From: CAZKGE01 sp964541695
GTDB taxonomy: Bacteria; Bacillota; Clostridia; Christensenellales; CAG-138
Direction: 5' to 3'
NCBI GenBank assembly: GCA_964541695.1
Contig: CAZIRB010000016.1
Location: 1 to 28,439, forward strand
Length of the DNA stretch: 28,439 bases
The position numbers were made by a program, and so were the translations under genes. The number at the start of each line of letters is the position of its first letter. Position 1 is the stretch's first letter. Under the pieces are notes generated by a model. That model worked only from the letters and a program-made list of their open reading frames with translations, ran no database searches and had not been told where the DNA came from. This document shows positions 1-6,588 of this stretch, piece after piece.

Positions 1-19
1 TCGGCCCCTCGGGCACCCG

Positions 20-41
20 CTCAAGGGACGCGTCCCCTGAG
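20..41. repeat. Partial intergenic hairpin
   Basis: An imperfect inverted repeat: CTCAAGGGAC (20-29) faces GTCCCCTGAG (32-41) with a 2-nt loop and one A/C mismatch. It resembles the second hairpin of the interspersed repeats found elsewhere in the window, without the CCAAAGGG partner. The stretch 1-298 holds only this hairpin, a terminator and one full repeat copy; I see no gene there. Confidence 0.45.
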
Positions 42-52
42 AATCCCTTTCC

Positions 53-80
53 AAAAAGCAGCCGGTTCCGGCTGCTTTTT
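53..80. terminator. Bidirectional intrinsic terminator
   Basis: A perfect 13-bp inverted repeat: AAAAAGCAGCCGG (53-65) pairs with CCGGCTGCTTTTT (68-80) around a TT loop. The A-run on the left and T-run on the right let it act on both strands. It probably ends a plus-strand gene lying left of the window, and could also catch read-through from the minus-strand HAD operon that ends at 299. Confidence 0.8.
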
Positions 81-130
81 ATTAAAAGACTTATACAAGA
101 AAACAGGTTCGTATTTTAGGCCACGCCTCC

Positions 131-200
131 AGCTCCTTGGGTTTCCAAAGGGGGTTTCCCCCTTTGGCAGGAGTTTGAGGACAGAGTCCTCAAAACGTTC
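131..200 (+). repeat. Interspersed two-hairpin repeat, copy A
   Basis: Two adjacent perfect hairpins. CCAAAGGGGG (145-154) pairs with CCCCCTTTGG (158-167), and TTTGAGGAC (174-182) pairs with GTCCTCAAA (186-194) across an AGA loop. CTCCT (133-137) and AGGAG (169-173) flank the first hairpin and could extend its base. The reverse complement of this whole element recurs at 8214-8276, and related copies lie at 6351-6554, 8284-8536 and 12830-13048. It lies 3' of the minus-strand HAD gene. Confidence 0.8.
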
Positions 201-298
201 CCTTCGCCCTTCGCCCTCCGCTCCCTTTTACTCCTCCAGCGAGCGCAAATAAGCCGCTCGGTCAACCTGGTAAAGGAAGCCCTGCCGCCCTCCCGCCT

Positions 299-949
299 CT
301 ATGCGCGCAGCACGAGGTCGGCGACCTCCTCCGGGTCGTCGGCGATGACCGCGGCCCCGTTCTCAATAAGCTCCGCGCGCGAGCGGTAGCCCCAGGACAC
401 GCTGACGCAGTCCACGCCGGCGTTATTGGCAAACTCGATGTCCACCTCGGAATCGCCGACGTATACGACCTCCGGGTCCGGCGCGCCGAAGTAGTCGATC
501 ACGAAGCGCAGCGGCTCGGCCGCGGGCTTGAGCGCGAAACGGTCGGTGCGCCCGAGTATCATCGAGAAGCGGTCGCGCGGGAACAGCGTGGAGACGACCT
601 TGACGGCCTCGGCGTGCGGCTTGTTCGAGACCACGGCCAGCGTCAGTCCGGCGGCGCGCAGCTTCTGCGTCATGCGCTGCACGCCCTCGTACGCGCGCGT
701 GCGGTCGCAGCAATGGACACGGTAGTGCTTGTTGAACGCAAGGAGCACGTTCTCCCACTCGTCCCGGCGGTCGGCGGGCGTGGCGTGCTCGCACATATAG
801 GCCACGCTGCGGCCCACGATGCGCTTTACCTCCTCCTCCGTCAGCACGGGAAGGCCGCAGTCCGCCAGCGCGACGTTCAGACTGACCGTGATGTCCGGTA
901 TGCTGTCCACGAGCGTTCCGTCCAGATCAAATATGCAGAGTCGTTTCAT
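299..949 (-). CDS. HAD-superfamily phosphatase (phosphoglycolate phosphatase-like)
   Basis: A 216-residue cytoplasmic HAD hydrolase expected to remove phosphate from a small phosphorylated metabolite; the substrate is not readable from sequence. All four HAD motifs are visible: DLDGT with nucleophile Asp8 and acid/base Asp10, Ser108 in VVSNK, Lys141 in ALKP, and the acidic pair Asp166/Asp170 in GDSEVD. An alpha-helical cap of the Gph/PGP class lies between motifs I and II, and the length fits that family. The start is ATG at 949, where the DLDGT-bearing conserved N-terminus begins; the frame is open further upstream but that part is antisense-like and overlaps the neighbouring gene. It follows the transporter gene by 26 bp in the same direction, so the two are probably cotranscribed from the promoter at 1889-1917. 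Its ribosome site is weak, which is consistent with dependence on upstream translation. Confidence 0.9.
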   Translation of the reverse strand: MKRLCIFDLDGTLVDSIPDITVSLNVALADCGLPVLTEEEVKRIVGRSVAYMCEHATPADRRDEWENVLLAFNKHYRVHCCDRTRAYEGVQRMTQKLRAAGLTLAVVSNKPHAEAVKVVSTLFPRDRFSMILGRTDRFALKPAAEPLRFVIDYFGAPDPEVVYVGDSEVDIEFANNAGVDCVSVSWGYRSRAELIENGAAVIADDPEEVADLVLRA

Positions 950-975
950 GTATGCGCCGTCCCATTCATTTTTGG

Positions 976-1836
976 TCAAAAGTTCATCGTCAGCGCGAAC
1001 ATGCCGCACAGTACGAATATCATGCCCAGCACGTTCGCGCCGGACAGCCGCTCCCGCGAGAACATCCGCGCAAACAGCAGCGTCAGCGGCAGGCTCAGCA
1101 CGGTCAGCGGCGCGAGCTTGTCCCAGTCCCCGGACAGCTCCGAATAGTAGCGGCACAGGACCGAGAGTCCCGTCGACATGCCCGCAAGCAGCGAAAACAG
1201 GAAGCTTTCCGCGGTCATCTTGCGCACCGTGGCAAACGAACGCCCAATGACCGCAAACGCGAGCACGACAATCAGCGCGACCGCGACCACGAAGAACATG
1301 GCCGCCGCGTCCGGTACCGCTGCGCCGATCAGTAAAAGCAGCGTGTCGGCCGCCGTGACGAACACCGCCGCCAGCAGCGCAAACAGCACCCACAGCAGGT
1401 CCCGCGGCCTGCCGCGCTCGCTCTCGAGCAGCACCGTTCCGAGCACGATCACGAGCAGGAATATCACCTTCCAGAACCCCAGCGCGCCCTCGAACAGCAG
1501 CACGCCGAGCAGCGAGGTCAGCACGACGGAGGCGTTCGTGATCGGGGAAACGCGCGTGACCGGCCCGGTCGACAGCGCGCGGAACAGGCAGAGGCAGAAA
1601 AAGCCCCAGCAGACCCCGGCAAGCGCGAGGAGCGCCGCGGTCCCGCCGTCCAAAAGCGCGGCAAGCGGCGAGAGGTTACGTAGCGCCAGTACGCCGCCGT
1701 AATAGACGAGCACAACCGCGGCAAACATGGCCGCGCCGATCGTGGGCGCCGTGCGCTTTGCGCCGGTCTTGATCAAAACGGGCGTCAGCGCGCCCGCTGC
1801 CACCGCCGCGACGGCATATCCGATCCACGCAACCAT
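976..1836 (-). CDS. DMT-superfamily (EamA-like) membrane transporter
   Basis: A 286-residue integral membrane protein made almost entirely of about ten hydrophobic helices arranged as two similar halves, the usual size and layout of EamA-type drug/metabolite transporters. The first helix begins at residue 3, and the C-terminal half ends in a typical hydrophobic GMIFVLCGMFAL helix. The substrate cannot be predicted. ATG at 1836 is chosen because GGGGGACA lies just upstream as ribosome site and because a start further upstream would add an uncharacteristic basic extension. A well-formed promoter lies about 50 bp upstream, and the HAD gene follows 26 bp downstream. A solute exporter/importer paired with a phosphatase suggests a small metabolic unit, but this is inference only. 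Confidence 0.85.
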   Translation of the reverse strand: MVAWIGYAVAAVAAGALTPVLIKTGAKRTAPTIGAAMFAAVVLVYYGGVLALRNLSPLAALLDGGTAALLALAGVCWGFFCLCLFRALSTGPVTRVSPITNASVVLTSLLGVLLFEGALGFWKVIFLLVIVLGTVLLESERGRPRDLLWVLFALLAAVFVTAADTLLLLIGAAVPDAAAMFFVVAVALIVVLAFAVIGRSFATVRKMTAESFLFSLLAGMSTGLSVLCRYYSELSGDWDKLAPLTVLSLPLTLLFARMFSRERLSGANVLGMIFVLCGMFALTMNF

Positions 1837-1888
1837 GCCTGTCCCCCGCCTTCTTGTCAGCGCGCCGGCCGCGCTGTTAAGCGTGTCC

Positions 1889-1917
1889 AGTATAGCATAT
1901 CCGCGCCGCCGGCTCAA
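1889..1917 (-). promoter_or_regulatory. Promoter of the transporter-HAD operon
   Basis: On the minus strand, TTGAGC (plus 1912-1917) and TATACT (plus 1889-1894) are separated by 17 bp, with a TGC extended -10 element. Predicted transcription starts near 1882, giving a leader of about 46 nt. It is back-to-back with the promoter of the divergent gene at 1978. Confidence 0.8.
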
Positions 1918-1942
1918 TGCGCAAAATCGCCCGGCGTTCCGC

Positions 1943-1970
1943 TTGCGGATTCGCGTTTTTTTGCTATACT
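1943..1970 (+). promoter_or_regulatory. Promoter abutting the DUF2142 gene start
   Basis: TTGCGG (1943-1948), 16-bp spacer, TATACT (1965-1970) with an extended -10 TGC (1962-1964). Only 7 nt separate the -10 box from the ATG at 1978, so transcription would begin at or next to the start codon and the mRNA would be leaderless. Confidence 0.7.
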
Positions 1971-1977
1971 GACAGGT

Positions 1978-3549
1978 ATGGATACGAAACGGAAGCGCTC
2001 CCTCGTTTTGCCGCTCGCCCTGCTCCCGGCGCTGGTCCTGCTATGCTGCTGCGCCGTCACGTTTGTACATGTGCGCGCGCTCGGCCTGGAAAAGGGTATC
2101 CCGTCGCTGCCGCTGTATATCGCGCTCGCGCTCGGCGCGGCGGCGTCGTTTGCGGCGGCGTTTGCGCTCTCGCGCCGCCTTGCGGCAGGCCGCCGGATTG
2201 GCGCGGCCGCGTTTGTCACGCTGCTCCTGTTCGGCGCGGCGTTCTCCGTGCTGCTGCCGCCGTTTGCGTCGCCGGACGAGCAGGCGCACTGCGCCACGGC
2301 GTACCGCTACGCAAACGTCCTGCTCGGCGAGGCCAGCCTAAACGAACAGCCGATCGAAAAAAGCATCGGTTTTGTCACGTACCGCGTCGCGTTCCGCGCC
2401 GGGGACGCGGCGGTGTTCGACTCCCTCGGCACGCGTGAATACAGCTTCGACCGGTTCTACCGCCCGGTGTTCTTCGCTCCGGCCGCGTCAAACGGCGGCG
2501 CCGTCGTGCGCGAGACCATCGTGTACCCGTACGCGGTCACGGGCTATATCGCGACCGCCTGCGGGTTCTTTGTCGCGCGGCTATTGAACCTTTCCGCCGT
2601 CCCCATGCTCTACCTTGCGCGCTTTTTTAACCTCGCGCTCTGCGCGGGCTTGATCGCCCTCGCCGTCTCCCGCGCAAAAGCGATGCGGCGCGTGCTCCTG
2701 GTCATCGCGCTGTTCCCGATGACGCTGAACCTGATCTCGAGCCTCTCCGCGGACGCGCCCGCCATCGCGCTGGGCTTGCTTGCGTTTGCGGAGCTGACGC
2801 GGCTTTTTCCCGCCGGGAAGCCGCTGCGCGCGGCCGACCTTTGGCCGCTCGCGCTGCTGTTTGCGCTGCTCTGCCCGCTGAAGATCCATTTCGCGCCGCT
2901 TTCTCTCTCGGTGCTCGCGCTCGGAAAAAAGCGGTTCGCGAGCGCGAAAAGCTACCTGCTCGGCGCGCTTCTCGTGCTGCTCCCGTGCGCGCTCTTCTGC
3001 GCGCTCGCCAACCTAACCTCGTTTGCCGGCGTCCTGTCCGGCACGGGCGGGTATCACGGCGACGGCTACTCCGTCGCGTTCCTGTTCACAAACCCGGGCG
3101 AAGCGCTTGCTATGATCGCGCGCTCGTTTGTCCGCCAGCTGCCCGCGCTCGCGCTGTGCATGCCGGGGCATCTGCTGGGGCAGCTCACGGTCGCGCTGCC
3201 GTCGTATTATTTTACGCTGCTCTATCTGCTGCTCGTCTTCGCCGCGGCCTTCCGGGCAGACGGCGAGCCCGGGCTGCCCGCCCGCGCGCGGTGGCTGTTT
3301 CCGTCGCTCGCCGCGCTCGTCGTGCTGGCCAGCTACTGCATCATGCTCGTCTGGTGGACCCCGCCGGGCAGCAACATCGTCGAGGGCGTGCAGGGTCGGT
3401 ACTTTTTGCCCGCGCTGCCGTTCGGCCTCGCGCTGCTTTGCGGCCGTCGGCCCGCGCTGCCGGACCTCGGGGCATATTTTGTGATCCTGGCGGCGCTCCT
3501 GGACGGCGTCGCCGTGCTGTATTGCTACGCTCGGATCATCGCCGCGTAA
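1978..3549 (+). CDS. DUF2142 family polytopic membrane protein
   Basis: A 523-residue multi-spanning membrane protein. An N-terminal helix (about 10-30) is followed by further helices and a conserved extracytoplasmic PPFASPDEQAH segment near residues 90-105, the hallmark of DUF2142 proteins. These resemble GT-C membrane glycosyltransferases and are common in surface-polysaccharide loci; their reaction is not established. The SLSADAPAIAL stretch also fits the family, and the C-terminal third is again hydrophobic helices. ATG at 1978 is kept because later starts would remove the first membrane helix. Only a weak AGG precedes it, and the promoter -10 box lies 7 nt upstream, so leaderless initiation is likely. 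The neighbouring LCP genes suggest a role in making or modifying a wall-attached glycan, which is inference. Confidence 0.85.
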   Translation: MDTKRKRSLVLPLALLPALVLLCCCAVTFVHVRALGLEKGIPSLPLYIALALGAAASFAAAFALSRRLAAGRRIGAAAFVTLLLFGAAFSVLLPPFASPDEQAHCATAYRYANVLLGEASLNEQPIEKSIGFVTYRVAFRAGDAAVFDSLGTREYSFDRFYRPVFFAPAASNGGAVVRETIVYPYAVTGYIATACGFFVARLLNLSAVPMLYLARFFNLALCAGLIALAVSRAKAMRRVLLVIALFPMTLNLISSLSADAPAIALGLLAFAELTRLFPAGKPLRAADLWPLALLFALLCPLKIHFAPLSLSVLALGKKRFASAKSYLLGALLVLLPCALFCALANLTSFAGVLSGTGGYHGDGYSVAFLFTNPGEALAMIARSFVRQLPALALCMPGHLLGQLTVALPSYYFTLLYLLLVFAAAFRADGEPGLPARARWLFPSLAALVVLASYCIMLVWWTPPGSNIVEGVQGRYFLPALPFGLALLCGRRPALPDLGAYFVILAALLDGVAVLYCYARIIAA

Positions 3550-3573
3550 TTTGTGAAATAATTCCGAACTTCG

Positions 3574-3602
3574 TTGTGCTTTTGCACAATTTGTACTATG
3601 AT
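3574..3602 (+). promoter_or_regulatory. Promoter with overlapping palindrome, upstream of first LCP gene
   Basis: TTGTGC (3574-3579), 17-bp spacer, TATGAT (3597-3602); the start codon is about 40 nt downstream. A perfect inverted repeat, TTGTGC (3574-3579) and GCACAA (3584-3589) with a TTTT loop, coincides with the -35 box. It could be an operator, or a weak terminator for the DUF2142 gene that ends at 3549. Confidence 0.6.
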
Positions 3603-3642
3603 AAGTGGCGATATTGAGATTCTGAGAAAGGACGCTACCCGT

Positions 3643-4857
3643 TTGAAAACCGTACTGAAAGTGATTCTCATCGTCGTACTTCTCGCCGCGCTCGCCGTCG
3701 TCGGCTTCATCGTCTACGCGATGACCAAGATGCACGCCGATAAGGTCCCGATCGTATCCGTTCCGGACGAGACCGCCGTGACGGCCGCGCCGGATTACGC
3801 GGGAGCCGCCACCGCCGAGCCCGAAATCACGCCCGAGGCCACGCCCTCCGAACTGACCGAGGAGGCGCTGCTCAACATGGACGGCGGCGCGAAGGAGACC
3901 GTCGACCTCGGCATCAAGCAGGTCGACCAGATCGACCCGAACGTGCTCAACGTGCTGCTCGTCGGCGCGGACGTGCGCAGGCTTACCGCGGATTCCGTCG
4001 CCAACGCGGACACGATCATGATGGCGTCGTTCAACTTTGAGAAGAAGACCGTCAAGCTCGTCTCGTTCCTGCGCGACAGCTACATCGAGGTCCGGGGCCT
4101 CAAGGGCGGCGTCGGCATGAACAAGCTCAATTCCGCCTACGCCAACGGCGGCATGGGCTGGCTGATCAACACGCTCAACTACCGCGGCAATTACGGCCTC
4201 GACATCCAGTATTACGTCGGCGTCGGCTTCCGCAACTTTGAGAAGATGATCGACGCCGTCGGCGGCGTCGACGTCGAGCTCACCGCGGACGAGTGCTACT
4301 ACATCAACTGGCGCTGCGCCGACATCGGCAAGCACGAGAGCACGGCCGTCAAGGACAAAGCGCCGCAGCTGCTCGCCGAGCAGGACAAGGCGGTATTGGA
4401 ATTGACCGACGGCGTCCACCACCTCAACGGGCTGCAGACGCTCTGGTATTCGCGCGACCGCACGACCGGTGAGGACGAAACCTCGACCGGCAGCGATTTT
4501 ACGCGCACCGGCCGCCAGCAGGAGGTGCTGCAGCTCGTGTACGACAAGATGCGCACCGAGCTGACGCTGCCGCAGCTGCTGAGCCTGATCCAGTTCACGA
4601 TGGACAACACGTTCACGAACCTGCCGTTTAAGGAAATGGCCCGCATCGGCCTGTTCCTGCTCAAGAACGACGTTGTGATCGACCGGATGACCGTGCCGAC
4701 CGAGAAGTCCTGGGAGTATTCGGAGGTGACGATCGGCGCGAGCACTACGCCGGTCGAGGTCGTGACGTTCAAGATCGACCCGAATCGCAAGCGGCTGCAA
4801 GCGGCGCTGTACAGCGCGGACGACGCCGCCGAGCCCACGGCCACGCCCGCGGGCTGA
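3643..4857 (+). CDS. LCP (LytR-CpsA-Psr) family wall-glycopolymer ligase, paralogue 1
   Basis: A 404-residue membrane-anchored protein of the family that transfers undecaprenyl-phosphate-linked glycopolymers (teichoic acid, capsule) to peptidoglycan outside the membrane. A short basic N-terminus and one transmembrane helix (about 4-26) are followed by a Pro/Glu/Thr-rich linker (40-75) and the LCP domain (about 100-335). Key features are NADTIM with Asp123, FLRDSY with Arg144-Asp145, the NKLNSAY motif and a GFRNFEKMIDAVGGVDVEL segment. RTGRQQEVL is also typical. The start is TTG at 3643, with AAAGGA ten nt upstream; ATG at 3598 lies inside the -10 box and is unlikely. A strong terminator follows, so it is monocistronic. 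It is a close paralogue of the next gene, and both end in the residues TPAG. Confidence 0.9.
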   Translation: MKTVLKVILIVVLLAALAVVGFIVYAMTKMHADKVPIVSVPDETAVTAAPDYAGAATAEPEITPEATPSELTEEALLNMDGGAKETVDLGIKQVDQIDPNVLNVLLVGADVRRLTADSVANADTIMMASFNFEKKTVKLVSFLRDSYIEVRGLKGGVGMNKLNSAYANGGMGWLINTLNYRGNYGLDIQYYVGVGFRNFEKMIDAVGGVDVELTADECYYINWRCADIGKHESTAVKDKAPQLLAEQDKAVLELTDGVHHLNGLQTLWYSRDRTTGEDETSTGSDFTRTGRQQEVLQLVYDKMRTELTLPQLLSLIQFTMDNTFTNLPFKEMARIGLFLLKNDVVIDRMTVPTEKSWEYSEVTIGASTTPVEVVTFKIDPNRKRLQAALYSADDAAEPTATPAG

Positions 4858-4895
4858 GTCGGACCGCGTATTAAAAAAATATATACCGAACATTG

Positions 4896-4922
4896 AGAGT
4901 CCGGCCCGGCCGGACTCTTTTT
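4896..4922 (+). terminator. Intrinsic terminator after LCP paralogue 1
   Basis: AGAGTCCGG (4896-4904) pairs with CCGGACTCT (4910-4918) around a 5-nt loop, followed by a run of T to 4922. It separates the two LCP genes into independent transcripts. Confidence 0.9.
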
Positions 4923-4954
4923 GTGAACGTTTCATGACAGGTTGCCCCGCTTCG

Positions 4955-4983
4955 TTGTCGAACGGCGCGGATTATGCTATGCT
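4955..4983 (+). promoter_or_regulatory. Promoter of LCP paralogue 2
   Basis: TTGTCG (4955-4960), 17-bp spacer ending in an extended -10 TGC, then TATGCT (4978-4983). The predicted transcript starts near 4990, about 67 nt before the ATG at 5057. Confidence 0.7.
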
Positions 4984-5056
4984 GGGAACATCCCGTAGTC
5001 CGCGCAAAAAGCGGTCGCTTTTTACACAGACGCGGGCGCCGGAAAGGAATGGCGCA

Positions 5057-6226
5057 ATGAAAAAACCGCTGAAGATCGCCCTGTTGGCCGTGCTGGCGCT
5101 GCTATTGGCGCTGGCCGCGGCCGTGTTCTATTTCGTGTCCAGAATCCGGGCCAACGCCGTGCCCATCGTCGCGGCGCCGGCCGCGACCGCGAGCGCGGAG
5201 CCTTCCGCCACGCCCGAGATCGGCGAGGGCACCGTCGTGTCGATGGAGGCCGTACCGGCCGACAGCTCCGAAAACCCAATCTACCAGGCGGAGCAGAAGG
5301 AAGGGAAAATACTCAACATCCTGCTGCTCGGCTGCGATTCGCGCCGCCTCTCCGAAAAATCGGCCGGCAACTCGGACACGATCATGATGGCCTCGATCAA
5401 TAAGGAGACAAAGACCGTCACGCTCGTGTCGTTCGCGCGCGACAGCTATATGCGGATCCAGGGCGACCAGAGCCGGTACTGGAACAAGCTCAACGCCGCC
5501 TACGCGCACGGCGGGTTCGGCCGCATGATCAATACGCTTAACGCGGACTATAACTACGGCCTCGACATCCAGTACTACCTCGGCGTCGGCTTCCGCAACT
5601 TTGAGAAGCTGATCGACGCCGTCGGCGGCATCGAGGTCGAGCTGTCCGCCGAGGAGTGCTACTACATCAACTGGCGCTACGCCGGCCTGCTCAAGGCCGA
5701 CAACAAGGACAAGCGGCTGCAGCTTCTGGCCAGCCAGGACCTGCCCGCGCTGCCCGAACAGGACGGCACCTACCTGCTCAACGGCGGGCAGGCGCTCTGG
5801 TACGCGCGCGACCGCTCCACCGGCGACGCGGCCGGCGACAGCGGCAACGACTTTCTGCGCACCAGCCGGCAGCAGTACGTGCTCGAGCTCGTCTACAACA
5901 AGGTGCGCTCGGACATGTCGCTCGGCAACCTCGTCACGCTCGCGCAGTTCACCATGGAGAACGCGACCACGAACATGACGCTCGATAAGATGATCGAGAT
6001 CGGCGCGTTCCTGTTCGCCAACGACGTGAAGATCCGCAAGATCTCCGTGCCCGCCGACGGCATGTGGAGCTACGGCGAGGAGATCATCCCGCCCGCCACG
6101 CAGGCCTCGAGCGTCATCCACTTCAGCATCGACAAGGCGCGCGCCTACCTCGAGGATCAGCTGTACGGCAGCGGCGCGGAAGCGGCGGAGGCGACGGACG
6201 AGCCTGCCGTAACGCCGGCGGGCTGA
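5057..6226 (+). CDS. LCP (LytR-CpsA-Psr) family wall-glycopolymer ligase, paralogue 2
   Basis: A 389-residue paralogue of the preceding LCP protein with the same build: transmembrane helix at about 5-28, a Pro/Ala/Glu linker (37-75) and an LCP domain (about 85-320). Conserved positions are NSDTIM with Asp107, FARDSY with Arg128-Asp129, NKLNAAY, and GFRNFEKLIDAVGGIEVEL. Near the C-terminus LNGGQALWYARDR and RTSRQQYVLELVY match the LCP consensus. ATG at 5057 has the ribosome site GGAAAGGA eight nt upstream; the in-frame codons before it belong to the promoter region. Its own promoter and terminator show it can be regulated separately from paralogue 1. The reaction is presumed to be phosphotransfer of a lipid-linked glycan to wall peptidoglycan; which polymer is unknown. 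Confidence 0.92.
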   Translation: MKKPLKIALLAVLALLLALAAAVFYFVSRIRANAVPIVAAPAATASAEPSATPEIGEGTVVSMEAVPADSSENPIYQAEQKEGKILNILLLGCDSRRLSEKSAGNSDTIMMASINKETKTVTLVSFARDSYMRIQGDQSRYWNKLNAAYAHGGFGRMINTLNADYNYGLDIQYYLGVGFRNFEKLIDAVGGIEVELSAEECYYINWRYAGLLKADNKDKRLQLLASQDLPALPEQDGTYLLNGGQALWYARDRSTGDAAGDSGNDFLRTSRQQYVLELVYNKVRSDMSLGNLVTLAQFTMENATTNMTLDKMIEIGAFLFANDVKIRKISVPADGMWSYGEEIIPPATQASSVIHFSIDKARAYLEDQLYGSGAEAAEATDEPAVTPAG

Positions 6227-6267
6227 GCGCGTAGGGGCGCGGGAGAGATTGACGGAAGATGGAGAAT

Positions 6268-6303
6268 AACCGCCGCGGGGCAGAGCCCCGCGGCGGTTTG
6301 TTG
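6268..6303 (+). terminator. Terminator after LCP paralogue 2
   Basis: A perfect 14-bp stem, AACCGCCGCGGGGC (6268-6281) and GCCCCGCGGCGGTT (6285-6298), with an AGA loop and a short, interrupted T-tract (TTTGTT). Confidence 0.8.
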
Positions 6304-6350
6304 GTTATGGGTGTGCGGTGCCAGGGTAACGGTAACGGTGGCAACGGCTG

Positions 6351-6554
6351 CTTTGCAGGGGCGCCGCTCCTGCACCCCGCCAAGGGTCTGAGACCCTTGG
6401 AACCCGCAGGAAGGCCTCGAAGAACCGTTTGGGATTCCAAAGGGAGCCGAAGCCGAGCCGCCTCCTGAGACGGATGCGGCGCAGCACATGTTTTCCGTCG
6501 GGTTTCCAAAGGGCCCTCGGTCCTTTGGCGAGAGCTCGAGGGCAGAGCCCTTGA
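6351..6554. repeat. Interspersed hairpin repeats, copies B1 and B2
   Basis: The gap 6227-6588 holds the LCP terminator and two repeat copies, and no gene. B1 has GCAGGGGC (6355-6362) pairing with GCTCCTGC (6366-6373), then CCAAGGGTCT (6380-6389) pairing with AGACCCTTGG (6391-6400), the same order as copy D at 12837-12884. B2 has CCAAAGG (6506-6512) pairing with CCTTTGG (6522-6528), then TCGAGGGC (6536-6543) pairing with GCCCTTGA (6547-6554) across AGA, the same order as copy A. Both B2 and A continue into ACGTTCCC. B2 lies 3' of the minus-strand M20 gene. Confidence 0.75.
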
Positions 6555-6588
6555 ACGTTCCCCGTTCCTCGTGCCGTACCTCGCTCCC

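Noticed and set aside
299..1393. HAD phosphatase with a 148-residue N-terminal extension.
   Set aside because: The extension overlaps the transporter gene on the same strand in another frame and is low-complexity; the family N-terminus begins at MKRLCIFDLDG.
3013..4935. A long minus-strand open frame of about 640 codons opposite DUF2142 and LCP1.
   Set aside because: It is a GC-rich shadow frame: no ribosome site, low-complexity Asp/Val/His/Arg composition, and it lies opposite two clearly conserved plus-strand genes.
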